From positions 18,838,421 to 18,902,420 of the forward strand of contig NC_133485.1 in the NCBI RefSeq assembly GCF_025370935.1: a DNA stretch of 64,000 bases, written 5' to 3'. Below are positions 1-11,221 of the stretch, one piece after another. The DNA is from Choristoneura fumiferana (lineage: Eukaryota > Arthropoda > Insecta > Lepidoptera > Tortricidae). Each line of letters opens with the position of its first letter. The first letter of the stretch is position 1. The position numbers were made by a program, and so were the translations under genes. A model generated the notes under the pieces. The model searched no databases and was not told the origin of the DNA. It saw only the letters and a list, made by a program, of their open reading frames with translations.

Positions 1-9
1 ATAATAAGT

Positions 10-318
10 CATCATCATCATCCTAGCCTATAAACGTCCCACTGCTGGGCACAGGCCTCCTCTCAGAACAAGAGGGCTTGGGCCATAGTTCCCACGCGGG
101 CCCAGTGCCGATTGGGAACTTCATACACACCATTGAATTGCTTCGCATGTTTGTGCAGGTTTCCTCACGATGCTTTCCTTCACCGCAAAGCTCGTGGTAA
201 ATTTCAAATGTAATTCCGCACATGAATTTCGAAAAACTCAGAGGTGTGAGCCGGGGTTTGAACCCACGACCCTCAGATTGAGAGGCGATAGGTCAAACCA
301 CTATGCCTCCACGGCTTC
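10..318 (-). mobile_element. SINE-1, near full length
   Basis: tRNA-headed SINE read on the minus strand. The head carries an A-box-like TGGC..AGTGG region and a B-box-like GGGTTCAAACCC; the body ends in GGGACGTTTATAGGC followed by a (GATG)n-type tail. A 9-bp direct repeat, ATAATAAGT, lies at 1-9 and 324-332 and is the likely target duplication. At least a dozen relatives occur in this window. The family resembles widespread lepidopteran SINEs, but I cannot give its catalogue name. Confidence 0.8.
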
Positions 319-387
319 CGATAATAATAAGTAATTAATAGTAATTTGTAGTAAGTAATAAAGTAATTTGAAGTTGAATTTGAAAGT

Positions 388-516
388 CCAATATCTCAAA
401 AACGGCTGAACCGATTTTGATAAAACATGTCTAAGAACCATCGCTAGAATGCTGCTTTCAATTTAAAAAGAACCGCATTCAAATCGGTACACCCATTTAA
501 GAGATCCGTATCTGCA
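388..516. repeat. Remnant of the 6515-6979 inverted-repeat family
   Basis: Holds the internal motif of that element (CTGAACCGATTTTGA, ACATGTCTAAGAACCATCGC, CCGCATTCAAATCGGT) without the terminal repeats. The rest of 333-648 is AT-rich with no gene. Confidence 0.6.
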
Positions 517-648
517 TAATTATTTTTACAATAATAATACCTTAACCATGTCAAAAACAATACCAATTTTTTTCCCGTCACCCCCCCTCACCCTCACCTC
601 TATTGCTAATGACATAAAATTAAAAATGTTTACATAAAAATCATGAAA

Positions 649-893
649 ACCTAGTGGGTTGACCTCTCAAAAAGATAGTGGGTTCAAGTTTTTCGTAATT
701 TATGTGTGTGTCAAATTTACTACAAACTTAACGGTGAATGAAGACATCGTGAAAGAACCTACACATACAAATTCAATTAGAGTGTGAAGTTCCCAATCCG
801 CACTGGGAACACATGCGAACTACAGTCCAATTACCCTTATTCTGGGAGCCCTGTGCCCTAATGTGTGACGTATATTAGGCCGAGATGACGACT
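649..893 (+). mobile_element. SINE-1, strongly diverged
   Basis: Retains CTAGTGGGTTGACCT, the B-box remnant GTGGGTTCAAG, GTGAAGTTCCCAATCCGCAC and a closing GACGTATATTAGGC..GATGACG. Many substitutions make this an old copy. Confidence 0.65.
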
Positions 894-1402
894 ACTGGGA
901 CAGTGCCCAGCACTCATACCTTACTAAGTCAACCTAAACTTAAGACGGAAGCATTTAAACCAGTCTTTTATTAATCATTACACATAATTAAACAACAATT
1001 TGACCGTAAGATCGAATCCGGCTTACTGACTCAGCTAAGATCATAATCCTATCATTAGTTATCGACTGTCGATGCGTATCGATAATCGATGGCGACACAT
1101 CACTAGTTTAGTCACAACTCTACTACATCGGATGTTTTAGAAGAAGCTTTATTATTAAGGCCGTAAGGTTCAATTTTGAAGGGAAGGTGGAAAGGATATG
1201 TCATAGAAGAGTTAAATGCAGTCACTTCAATAGTGGCCGCTCATATAACTCACTAGAGAATTCTTACCCGACTGCGCCAAGAAGGGTAATAATAATTAAT
1301 ATACTTGGGACTTGAATGTGACAATTATTGCTAAAAATTACCTCAACGTTTCGACTACATTGAAGCGGCCGTGGTCACGAGTAGGAATATATTTTAGAGT
1401 TA
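894..1402. other. No gene seen
   Basis: AT-rich unique-looking sequence. A short ACCCGACTGCGCC motif near 1267 matches a lepidopteran repeat also seen at 22665 and 57918. Short open frames here have no recognisable domain. Confidence 0.5.
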
Positions 1403-1565
1403 CATCATCTCATCTCCAGTCTCGTATGTCCCACTGTTGGGCACAGGCCTCTTCCCAAAACGAGAGGGCGTGGGCTATTGTTCTTATGCCGACCTATGCC
1501 GACAACTTTAGACTTACCATTGGCTTACTTCACAGGTGCATGCAGGTTCACAGCAAATTTCTTAC
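1403..1565 (-). mobile_element. SINE-1 fragment (3' half)
   Basis: Matches the reverse complement of the family 3' half (CCCACTGTTGGGCACAGGCC then a CAGGTGCATGCAGG segment). The tRNA head is missing. The open frame across it is a by-product of the repeat. Confidence 0.7.
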
Positions 1566-2066
1566 TAATTTAGAAAATGGAATTTGTTACTCGAACTAAA
1601 AGAAAAATTCATGTCTTGCTCCGATCTGCCTTATTTTACTCAATAAGCCTTTATTTCCTTAACTGTACACTGTAAAAAAGCTATATTCTAAATTATACTC
1701 GTATTAATCTGCCTTATGAGTCAAGGCCCCTTCAGTAGTCTCCATGCTTTCCAGTCCTCAGCTTTTCTTGTCCAGTTTTTACCAGCGACACTACGACGTC
1801 GAATTAAAGTTTAATCTAATTGGTCGACACTACCACTCCATTTTTTTATGGAAATATTTTGACTGTGAAGGATCCGCTTACGAGTATAACAGCGAATGAA
1901 AAAAAAAATTAAAAGTTACCAAAGCATAATAACCCAGCCACCATAAACCTAAAAAGCCATGTCGTACGATAAGAGTATTAATATGTTCGTCATGCCAGCT
2001 CCCGGACTCTCCCACGCGCGTAGCGCATACTGAGTTGTATGTTGTTTACCAAGTTATGAAATGGTG
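1566..2066. other. No gene seen
   Basis: AT-rich, no convincing coding frame or recognised repeat. Confidence 0.5.
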
Positions 2067-2507
2067 GCGAATGAGGGCTATCGCGTATGAATTCGCCGCT
2101 AGAGGCGCTAGTGTAGCGAGAGCTCTCCGAAATGTCAAATGCTGTTTTTAGGTGAGCTGCGCGGGTTTATTTATAATTAGGATAATTTAGTAAATATTTT
2201 GCAATACCTGAAATTAATTATGGCAAATATGCGATACATTACGGGTCAATCAAATGAATGTCTGTGATTTGAGACAGTTTTGTCTTTCGGAAACCTTTGT
2301 CCTCCCTTTTTTCCGAACAAAACGGAACTATGCAACACTGTGGCATACTCGATATTTTTATGGTACGGTTTTAAGGTATTACATGATTTAAATATACATT
2401 TTGTTTTCACGCCCGTAATAACTTAATTTACAAACTAACCACTATACTTCAGGCAGGACCTTTGTCTACAGTGGCGCCAACTGGTGAGCGCAAAAACGGC
2501 AGCCCTC
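2067..2507. mobile_element. Non-autonomous DNA element, GAGGGCTA ends (copy 1)
   Basis: Begins ATGAGGGCTATCGCGTATG and ends near GGTGAGCGC..GGCAGCCCTC, an imperfect inverted terminal repeat. The ends and interior (GAATTCGCCGCTAGAGGC, CAGGCAGGACCTTTGTCTAC) recur at 59354-59648. This copy has about 150 extra bases in the middle. It encodes no protein. The superfamily is not determined. Confidence 0.65.
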
Positions 2508-2934
2508 CGTGCCTTTTCGTTAGAGTCCCGCCACGAGCTATGGAGAGAACTCAGCTGCAGCATTAAGCAGGATGTGTTGCGAAGGATGTGTTTTTCATTA
2601 GCCAATAGAAACGTTTCATTTACACATCCTCGCACAGCACATCTCTTGTGGTGGTGGTGGTGGGAGGTGGTGGCGTTTAACGCCTCAGCGTAATGCTGAG
2701 TCAGCGACCGTCTCGCTTTTGCGGGGACACACAAAATTGCGTATTATGTTACTATATTCATGTGTGCTTTCATGTTTTTTTTTTTGGTTTATTTGTGTGT
2801 AATTGTGTAAATTTTATTGTATTTGTGTGTCTTCCGTATTAGTGAATAAACGACTTCTTTCTTTATTTCTTTCTTTATATGACCAGCACCGGTTATGGAT
2901 TGGATCACACCTAGTTAAATATTTTGTTGAATTT
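2508..2934. other. No gene; fragment of the TTTCCACC MITE family
   Basis: 2571-2650 holds GGATGTGTTGCG, GTGTTTTTCATTAGCCAATAG and a CACATCCTCGCAC arm, resembling the MITE at 14023-14205. A poly-T and TTTCTTTC run follows near 2777-2875. Nothing else recognised. Confidence 0.5.
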
Positions 2935-3065
2935 TCAAAGAGTTACCGGGAACGCGGTTACCTAATGTTAAGTGATCACCGCTGCCCATGCACACCTACA
3001 ACAGCATTGGGACTACTGGTGCGTTGCCGGCGTTGCAAGAGTGGTAAGCTCAAGGACTTTAATCC
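2935..3065 (-). mobile_element. LINE 3'-end fragment (same family as 57606-57911)
   Basis: Contains the order CACCGCTGCCCATG..CACACCTACAACA..GGTGCGTTGCCGGCG, which matches the 3' noncoding part of the LINE at 57606-57911 in the same orientation. No coding remnant remains. Confidence 0.6.
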
Positions 3066-3363
3066 CTGACCCACCACGGAACCATTTAGCAGTAAACGTC
3101 ATAGTAACATGTTAATCGTAATAACTTTTCCTTTGGAAAGGTTCCATGGTGGCTCATGGATAAACTCTGACCGCACAACACTTTTAAAGGCACCGATGTT
3201 GTAGCAAAGAGTTTCAAATAACTTAATAAACTAATGTAAGTTTTTTTTTTGCAATTTTTGAGCTCGTTTCGTATAAATCATAGCATACCTTATTTGACCT
3301 TGTTATTTTCAGTAAAAAAGACATCAACGTGCTTTAAACTTGATCAAATAATGTGTAAAATAA

Positions 3364-3495
3364 CAGGTTCGTGCAGCTTTCCTCACGCAAATATGATTTC
3401 GCATATAAAAATCAAAAACTCAGAGGTGCGAGCCCGGGTTTCAATGCACGATGCTCTGCTGAGAGGCCATAGGTCAAACCACTTGGCCACCGCGC
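3364..3495 (-). mobile_element. SINE-1 fragment (head half)
   Basis: Contains AAAACTCAGAGGTGCGAGCC, a mutated B box and the GGTCAAACCACTTGGCCACC head on the minus strand. The 3' half is missing. Confidence 0.7.
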
Positions 3496-3763
3496 GTATA
3501 TGTCAGTTTGTAATGTTACATTATGCATGTTTTATTACAGTTTTACCGTTTTATTGTACAGTGTGCTTCTGAATTTGTTAGAGGTTTTCCCGCTACGTAT
3601 GCAAATGTGTGCTCGAGGCCAGTTTTAACAAGTTTGCGGTCAAACAAACCAGACAAGTGTGAATTGAAATTGAAGTTTTCGGATACATTTTGGAGTTCCT
3701 TGAATAGTTTGTATTGAATATCAGTAATGTAAGGCCGCCAAACTGCCTGCTTTATAACGGGGT

Positions 3764-3895
3764 GCGCGAGGATGTGTTTTTCATGAACCAATAGAAACGC
3801 TTCATTTACCTCGCCTCGCTACGCTCAGCTGTTGTCACTAGTGATATGGTGTGAGAGGATAGGTAACTAAATGAAGCATTATTATTGGTTCATGA
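3764..3895. mobile_element. Palindromic MITE fragment, GAGGATGTG family
   Basis: Contains GCGAGGATGTGTTTTTCATG..CCAATAG and an inverted counterpart ATTGGTTCATGAAAAAT that ends at its right side. Related to 14023-14205 and abuts another palindromic element at 3896. Confidence 0.55.
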
Positions 3896-4010
3896 AAAAT
3901 TTTATAACAAAAAATTTAATCGACTACAAAAACCATGAAAATAATTTTCTACCAGTCTGAAGTCGGTCTGGTTTTTGTAGTCGGTTCAATTTTTTGTTAT
4001 AATTTTTTTT
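3896..4010. mobile_element. Foldback MITE, TTATAACAAAAAATT arms
   Basis: Left arm near 3899-3935 (TTTTATAACAAAAAATTTAA then CGACTACAAAAACC) is the inverse of the right arm near 3968-4008 (GGTTTTTGTAGTCGG then TTCAATTTTTTGTTATAA). The spacer is about 30 bp. No coding capacity. Confidence 0.7.
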
Positions 4011-4447
4011 CCACGCTTTTTAGTGTCCCTAAGTAATCTAAGATACAATAGCTTAATATCAACTGCTCGTCACCTATTACGAAAGATTGCTTGCGGCTTG
4101 CGGGATACCCGTAAAAGTAAGAAATTTGGAGTTGAAATAAAAAATACAAAAATACTCCAAAAAACAATTATAATATATTTGTGCCTGACCCGTTGCTATA
4201 ACGGTCATGGGATGATACGGTGTAATGGATGGAGACCTTAGTTCTTATTTCAAAAAACCTTACGCGCCAATTATAATCAACTTAAAGCCTCACGAAGCTA
4301 ACCCTTCCCATCACCGCGCCAAACCAATTTCACGGCGACTCAACAAAACCGTGTTTTCTAATTCACGCCGGCTCCCAGCATTGTCTAACTATTGCTTTCG
4401 TTACTAGCGTTGTATTAACCAAACGCTCGTTAACTGTTGCTTAACTA
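4011..4447. other. No gene seen
   Basis: Two short open frames (4023-4241 and 4225-4407) show no domain and no conserved composition. No recognised repeat. Confidence 0.5.
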
Positions 4448-5009
4448 ATGAGAGCTAATAACTTGGAGATAAGGCACTTGCTTTCTATTTTCATTCAAGA
4501 GCAAAAGAAGCTGCTGCATTGGGGAAATTCTACAAATAAAATGGATGTGTTTCGTTTACAGAATAAATGTGTTAGATCCATAGCAAGAGTAAAGAATACC
4601 GAAAGTTGTGAACCACTGTTTAAACGTTATTATATATTAACACTTCCCTCAATGTTCATATTAGAGGCGTGCATGTTTGTTAAGGAGCATATGCACTTAT
4701 TTAGAATAATTGAGAAGAACTTTATAACAAACTACCTGATACCATAAAAAATCAAAGTATAAAAGTATTTAAAAGATTTTTATTAAAATTTTTGAAAGAT
4801 AATGTATTTTATGATATAAATCGATTCTTAGAACATGATTCCACGGCATCTAATGTTAGTTAGTAAGTAAATAAACTATTATTAATTTTAAGAAAAATAA
4901 TATTGTACGCCTAAGAAGCAAATTATAGCAGTTCAATATGTTTTCCAACTTCACATGTACTTACCTATAATTAACAATAAAATATTTGAGTTTGAGTTTT
5001 GAGTTTGAG
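4448..5009 (+). mobile_element. LINE 3' end with reverse transcriptase C-terminus
   Basis: The frame 4448-4747 encodes the tail of a non-LTR retrotransposon polymerase: residues such as LHWGNSTNKMDVFRLQNKCV, then CEPLFKRYYILTLPSMFI, match the C-terminal pattern of CR1/Jockey-group reverse transcriptases. A 3' noncoding stretch follows, with AATAAAATATTTGAGTTTGA and a (TTTGAG)n tail at about 4986-5009. Catalytic motifs are not present, so this is a 5'-truncated dead copy. Confidence 0.75.
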
Positions 5010-5044
5010 AAGGGTTTGGATTTTTACAGATTGTGACATCGTCG

Positions 5045-5159
5045 ATTTTTGGGAACTTATTACTGCTAGCAAGCTTGCAACAGCGCGTGTTTGATAGCTC
5101 GAGACTTGATCTAAAAAACGCTCGCTATTGCGAGCTCCTAGCAGTTAATAAGTTCCAAA
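5045..5159. mobile_element. MITE with about 28-bp inverted ends
   Basis: TTTTTGGGAACTTATTACTG at 5046 pairs with CAGTTAATAAGTTCCAAAAA ending near 5159, and the pairing continues into the adjacent CTAG. About 60 bp of interior, no coding. Confidence 0.7.
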
Positions 5160-5602
5160 AACCGGCCAAGAGCGTGTCGGATACGCCCGAAATAGGGTTC
5201 CGTAGCCATTACGAAAAAAATAATTAATGTTTTTCTAAGGATTTCGTATTTTATACGGAATCTTCCAAGTTTAGGTATATTTTATACCTTAGGCTGCTAT
5301 TTACTCTTAAACTACTAATAATTCTCAAGTAAACTTAACCGTTATAGTTTTCCTTGTAAGTTTGATATACTTACTACCATCCTAATTTTTTTCAAATTTT
5401 TCCACCCACCGTTTTAGATTTTAGAGGGGGGGACGCTCGATTTTAATGAAAATTTGCACTTCAAAGTTGAATTTTGCAAACAAATCACTGAATCGAAAAA
5501 TTGTCTGAGCAAACCCCTAATGGTTTTAAAAAGACCTATCCAACGACACCCCACACTACAAGGTTGGATGAAGAAAAAAAAATCACCCCCACTTATATAT
5601 AT
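5160..5602 (-). repeat. AGGGTTCCGTAGCC interspersed repeat (partial copy)
   Basis: Runs from CCGGCCAAGAGCGTGTCGG through AATAGGGTTCCGTAGCC to GACACCCCACACTACAAGG. It is the inverse of 62836-63464 over several hundred bases. The distal end is missing. A common moth repeat; class unknown to me. Confidence 0.65.
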
Positions 5603-6286
5603 TAGACAGTACCGAACACAACAAAAAAGAATTAGCGAAATCGGACCAGTGGTTCCCGAGTTTTGCGCTTAGCAACACATTTTACGATTCATTTTTATTT
5701 ATATAATATATATATAATGTGCGTAATTTAATATTGTATCGCACATTGAATTTTATTTTGTATTAAAAAATGAATTTAACAGTGATATTGTTTAAAGTAG
5801 CAGAACAAAAGTAGCTCAGTTATGCGACCAGAATCGAACCCTGGACTTAAAGCCCCATGGTCAGAGACACCCTGTATAATATTATTAGGATGTAATTCAG
5901 TGAGAAAAATGCAACAATTTCCCCACATTCCTCTACAACACTCAGCTTCACGAATGAATTTCCCGGCGTTTACTCCACGCATGCGTCTAATGCGGCAGCG
6001 GTATATAATAACAGCGGAAGCCATAATTACCGCATTAACCAATTATTAACCATTATTAAGCATTACCCCATTATTAACGCGGTTTCTGAGGCAGGCGCGG
6101 ACGTCGCTAGTTGTGCGAGGTTTGAGCTTCGTTCGACCAATCAGAAAGCTTCCAGCGCGAGCGTTTTACTTAGGCCGCGAATTGTGTGAAAAAGTGTTTT
6201 CAAATTATTCAAAGACCAAAAGGTACTTTTCAAATAGCTTGGGTACGGTGACACATACCATTGAGCAATTAAAGGGTTGTGACAAT
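5603..6286. other. No gene; tRNA-like SINE remnant at 5818-5880
   Basis: 5818-5880 contains a reversed B box (GAATCGAACCCTGG) followed by AAAGCCCCATGGTCAGAGAC, matching a plus-strand relative at 35148-35215. The rest has short frames without domains. Confidence 0.45.
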
Positions 6287-6442
6287 GTAAAAAGGAAAGC
6301 ATCATGGGGAAACTTGCGTAGCATTTCAATGGCGTGTGTGACCAATCCGCACTGGACCCGCGTGGGAACTACGGCCCAAGAACTGTCATTCTAAGCCTGT
6401 GCCTGCCTTGGGACGTACCTATTTATAAAGGCCGAGTTGATG
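6287..6442 (+). mobile_element. SINE-1 fragment (3' half)
   Basis: Retains AAACTTGCGTAGCATTTCAA, CCAATCCGCACTGGACCCGC, GGGAACTACGGCCCAAG and GGGACGTACC. The head is missing. Confidence 0.7.
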
Positions 6443-6514
6443 TTTTGACTAAAACCACTAGGTGCCTCATTTTTGTCCCCGATCTAATAAAATCATGCTT
6501 TATAAGTTTTTTTC

Positions 6515-6979
6515 TGTTTTTAACCCCCGACGCAAAAAGAGGGGTGTTATAAGTTTGACCGCTATGTGTGTCTGTGTGTGTGTGTCTGTCTGTCTGTCTG
6601 TAGCTCTTAAACGGGTGGACCGATTGAATGCGACCCACTTTTAGTGGTCGGGTTGACTTGAAATTCAGTAAATTAAATTAAAAAAAAAATATACTCTTTG
6701 TAAGTTGCCTTGCATGGCAATGCAAGTACAGAAAATAATAACCAACCTAACCACCGAAAAGTTGGAAATCCCCCGACTTTGTCACTTCAAAGTTCAACAT
6801 CTCAAAAATGGCTCAACCGATTTTGAAACATGTCTAAGAACAATCGCTATAAAACTTGATTTCAAATAAAAAAACCGCATTCAAATCGGTCCACCCGTTT
6901 AAGAGCTACGGTGCCACACACAGCCACACATAGTGGTCAAACTTATAACACCCCTCTTTTTGCGTCGGGGGTTAAAAAC
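6515..6979. mobile_element. DNA element with about 55-bp inverted terminal repeats
   Basis: The left end AACCCCCGACGCAAAAAGAG then GGGTGTTATAAGTTTGACC is mirrored by the right end GGTCAAACTTATAACACCCC then TCTTTTTGCGTCGGGGGTT, with only two mismatches over about 55 bp. A TGTGTCTG-rich run lies just inside the left end, and CTCAACCGATTTTGA lies internally. About 465 bp, non-coding, so presumably moved in trans. Internal remnants occur at 388-516, 9875-9980 and 53625-53745. Confidence 0.8.
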
Positions 6980-7235
6980 GATGAATTGTGGGACTACCGA
7001 TTATCTGATACGAACAGATTCAACACTCAAATTGTTTCAATTATCAATGAGCCAGTAATAACGAGATTTATGACTCCTCTCTTCAGTACTAGAAACATTA
7101 AAATCTAAAACAGTCAGTCAGTCAGTCGAATAATAAAAGAAATAAAAGAAAAAGTGAAATACCACCTTCATAACTCACAATTTCTATGATAAACGAGGCG
7201 GTTGCAGTCCACTGGGGTCGGGTAGGGGGTAGGGT

Positions 7236-7365
7236 GTGTGTGTCCAGCAGTGGTGTAGGGGTTATAGCACGCAGCACGGATTGCTGAAGACCTGGGTTCG
7301 ATTCCCAGTGCTGGTCACTTTTTCTGGTTTTTCTGTGCATGTCTCAGTTTGTATTTTCGAAAAAT
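7236..7365 (+). mobile_element. SINE-3, tRNA-headed
   Basis: The head contains GGTGTAGGGGTTATAGCA (A-box-like) and GGGTTCGATTCCCAG (B box), then TGCTGGTC and a short body with TTTTCTGTGCATG and TTTGTATTTTCG. Relatives lie at 58186-58235 and 62752-63505. Confidence 0.65.
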
Positions 7366-7837
7366 GTTAACAGCGCGATTTAGGATATCACCGAACGTAA
7401 CAGCGCCACCTGTTAAAATATTTTGTACTTACTTAACACAATTTGCACGCGTCTTTTACATTACGAGATAAAGTTATCGACTTTGTTTTTATCTAAGTAC
7501 TGAATTTAGCCTAGAACTGGACAATCCTATGTTACGCCTGTGCTCAACTGAGAAACGATTTTTTAACAGAAATTTATTTCCAATGTAAATTTGAAAAGCC
7601 GGCACGTTTCACAGAAGATTTTGTAATTTATAGCATCATGTATAACCCGTTTAAATCGCTCCGAACCGGTTCAGGTTATTTCGTGAAAGCAGTTATAAAT
7701 GATTGGTTAAATTGTTCTATACAACTCTAATTTTAATAACATACCCACTATAATAGTTGCACGGTAGCAAGCTAGAAAGGTAGAGCAAATCATAACTTCA
7801 ATCTGACCGTTGAAAGACTGCAATATCAATGAAACAA
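7366..7837. other. No gene seen
   Basis: No recognisable coding region or repeat. Confidence 0.5.
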
Positions 7838-8148
7838 GCCGTGGTAACTTAGTGGTTTGACCTATCGACTCTGAAGCAGAGGATCGTGGGCTCAAACCTC
7901 GACTCGCACCTCTGAGTTTTTTGAAATTCATGTGCGGATACATTTGAAATTTACCACGAGCTTTACGGTGCAGGACATTGTGAGGAAACCTGCACAAACC
8001 TGCGAAGCAATTCAATGGTGCGTGTGAAGTTCTCAATCCACATAGGGCCCGCGTGGGAACTTTACGGCCCAAGCCCTCCCATTCTGAGAGGAGGCCTGTG
8101 CCCAGCCGTGGGACGTACCTACATAGGCTGGGATGACGATGATCATCA
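7838..8148 (+). mobile_element. SINE-1, full length
   Basis: Complete copy from GCCGTGGTAACTTAGTGGTT to GGGATGACGATGATCATC. The B box GGGCTCAAACC is slightly mutated. GAAACAA at 7831-7837 recurs at 8155-8161 and may be the target duplication. An overlapping minus-strand open frame of 121 codons is incidental. Confidence 0.8.
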
Positions 8149-9164
8149 AAGAAAGAAACAAAGATACTGAGTGAAGTGAAATATTAAATGCTTGGAAAAA
8201 TTATAGATTTCTTGACTAATCTACTGAGGTTTAAAAAAATACAAAAAAATTAAACGCCGAAAAGCAAAAAAAAATTTTTTTTATTTAACCACCACCAGTG
8301 GTACCAGTTTGAAGTCGGTGCCACAGCACGAGCCAGGAGGAGTGATAGAAGCCCATCAGGTTTCCTACCCTTAAGGGTTGGATTTTTTTTCAAAATATGG
8401 GACCAACTTATACTCTTTCCAATAAAAAAAGAACTATCAAAATCGGACACTAAATCGGCTGATGGCAAACGAGCAACTTGATTAAGAGAAGCCCATAAAC
8501 ATCTGCAACACCATTAGTTCAACCTAAGTCTTAAGATGGGAATCTGGTAATTTCATCTTACAGAAACACAACATAAATGCCTTTCATATTCATGTGTAAA
8601 TTACTTGACATTTTAGTTCAAAAAACTAAACTGCAATCACAGAAAATATTCTCTGGACATCTACCTAAAACTATATCATCTTGGCGCTTCGAATTTATAA
8701 GCTACTATTTATACTACCGCTGTCGTAAATTGGCCTTTTATTGCTCTCAGTACCGTACTGAGCCCACTCCGTTAACGAAGGCAATTCACAACAGGCTGAC
8801 TAAACAACGCCAGTATGTCTTGACCCCTGATTGTATACTATTGTAAAGGACATAAAGGTCTTTGTAAAATGAATATATTGTGGTTCTAATTGTTGTTTAT
8901 AAACCTTTTTCAAGTTTGATTTAACGGATTCTGTTCTTTATGCGTTGAGCGGGTTTCTATGATTAAGAGTGTTAAATTGTATGAGTTTCATACAGTTTGT
9001 TGGGTTGTAAAAGTGTTGGGAAAGGTTATAAATTAATGTATAGTCGCTTTGATATTTTATATTGCTTTTAGTTTATAAATCTCAGATATATTTTTTATAA
9101 ATAGGAGACTATGACCTTTACTTTACATGTACTGTACTTCAGTGCATGTACTATTAAAAAATCC
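8149..9164. other. No gene; LINE remnant at 8452-8545
   Basis: 8452-8545 resembles the 3' noncoding LINE repeat at 57606-57720 (CTGATGGCAAACGAGCAAC, CATAAACATCTGCAACACC). An 89-codon frame at 8577-8846 has no recognised domain, no evident splice context and AT-rich codons, so I do not call it a gene. Confidence 0.45.
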
Positions 9165-9565
9165 TTAGGCACTTGTCCCACCGCCGACGATGAGCGAGAA
9201 GCGAGTAGAGCGAGTAACTAGAAACGAGTGAGGCAGCAGCGAGAAGCGAGTGTAGTTTTGTAGCTCGGCTGTAAGCGAGTGTTTGCGTGCGACGGGCGAT
9301 TACTCGCTCCACTCGACTCGCTCGTGCGGGGCGGCCGCCAAGCTGACATCGCTGAGCGAGTATCTATAGCTCAGCGAGTTTTATAGCTCTTGTCGCTGCG
9401 ACAAAAGATGTCGAGTTCTCGCCGACAGTGTGAACAGCCAGCGATCAACTATTAAATATGTGTCTCTTTTACTCACACAGATCTTATATCTTTTTTCGTT
9501 TCTTGAGCGAGAAAATAGTCGATAGCCAATCGTTTCCTCGCTGGCTGGCAGAGACAAGTGCCTTA
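9165..9565. mobile_element. DNA element with AGGCACTTGTC ends, GCGAG-rich core
   Basis: TTAGGCACTTGTCCCACC at the left pairs with GGCAGAGACAAGTGCCTTA at the right. The core at about 9190-9440 is GC-rich compared with its surroundings and repeats GAGCGAG/GAAGCGAGT on both strands. No coding frame; target duplication not clear. Confidence 0.65.
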
Positions 9566-11066
9566 CAGTAGCAACAATTTAAGTAAGTATGTATGTGAAG
9601 GGTCCACGGAAAGAACATGCCTAGTCACTTTTTTTTAAATTGAGATTTTAATCTTAAAATATAGAGCTCACAAAGTACTATGACTTACCATTGAATTAAA
9701 TATTCTGAAAACAATATAAAATCTATTTTTTTATCTTTTAAATAAATGGTAACCGTGGATGGAGTCCTTTAGGTTGTAGGTGGTGTATCAGCTAGTCAGT
9801 CGACTAGCGTAAAGGCAACATTACTAATGTGAAACCTTTTTATAAGCTTTTATTTAGTTTCACCTGTCCCGTGTCTGTCTGTTATCAAATCTTGCAAATT
9901 AAATTCGACCAACTTTCAGTAGTTGGATCGACTTGAAATTTGGTATCCGAATGTAGTTTGCGTGACAATACAAGTACAGTTAACAAAAAGTACAGTCAGC
10001 AATAAAAAGCTTGTACTAAAATGTTTTTTTTTTACCAAAAACTTATTTAGACATAGGTGAAACGACTTTAGCTAATTTGATCTTGGTATTCATTAATGTT
10101 AATCTCAAAATTTTATCTCATCTCACAACACATAACATTTTTTATAATAATTATCAATTTCTAATCCATACATAACTCAATAATAGATGTCACTTTTATA
10201 ATTATAAACAAATCTATATAACAAAGTTATGCTTACCGTCAATAAAAAAAATACAACTTTATATTTCTTCAAGAATGAAATGTCTTGGCTGCAAATAGAA
10301 TTTTGTTTTTCATATGTTGTATAATATATTAAATTATTCAAACTGACTATTAATATGACAGCTTTGGCACTAATATTAACATAGCTTTATGGTTCGTTAG
10401 TTAGGAACAAGTGTTGTATTTTGCAACTTGAAATTAATGTCCTGGCTAATATATGTGATGTGAAAAATATGATTATTTATTGTAAAACGATAAGAAATTA
10501 TATTCATTTAATAATCTTCATGTTGGGTTATGTCAGGTTTATGAAACTCATTACTTCTATATGCAAATTTTAAAATATTGTAGATGTTCTTTTTAAATTT
10601 TAAACGCATAAAACTACCAATCAGAATTGAGATCTACTCTCCCGTACACCAAGTAAGAGATCTTTTATAAATTTACACACAATAAACATTTATTTTTGTG
10701 GTAGTAAATTATTTCATTAATTTCTTTCCCTTCTTCGGGTTATTAATTATTCACTTCTAGATGTCCCCCGCTTCAACATTCGCTTTCACCTATCATTCAC
10801 AGCCGACTAACAACTTTATAACTTTAAACAAACACTATAAAAGGCTGTCATTAAGCTATAAAAGTTTTACGACGTGACCTCTGCAATGGCCTCGCGAAAC
10901 AGTTCTATTTATCCGATATCTGATTCTCGTTAGGTATCTAAATTTAAAAGAGAACATTACGTTTTAATATATCTTTCAACTAACAGTAAATTTTATTCTA
11001 TACTATAAGTTGGTGACGTATATAAAACGAAACCAAAATCACGAATAAGTACATACTGTAGTGTGG
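9566..11066. other. No gene; AT-rich
   Basis: 9875-9980 resembles the inside of the 6515-6979 element (CGACCAACTTTCAGTAGTTG, TCGACTTGAAATTTGG). 9985-10045 holds a GTACAGTCAGCAATAAAAAG motif. The remainder is very AT-rich and without recognised features. Confidence 0.5.
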
Positions 11067-11221
11067 TACCATCAGCCAAATAAGTGGTCTATCAATTTTT
11101 AAACATGTTCCTATCAAATGAACATGTCGCTAAAGTCGAACTTTCAAGTTGACAGACACGTTTATTAGCATTATTGTTTTATGACATGCAAACATTATTT
11201 TAGGGTTAGACCAATATTTGG
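11067..11221. mobile_element. MITE, ACCATCAGCC family (one end altered)
   Basis: Matches 58252-58420 in part: TACCATCAGCCAAATAAGTG, GACAGACACGTTTATTAGCA and GTTTTATGACATGCAAAC. Its right end runs into the hairpin at 11222. Confidence 0.65.

Noticed and set aside
2435..2734. 99-codon minus-strand frame with a histidine run
   Set aside because: The histidines come from a GGTGGTGG run, and the frame spans two different repeats.
8577..8846. 89-codon open frame as a possible gene
   Set aside because: No recognisable motif and no supporting context; frames of this length are expected by chance on both strands.
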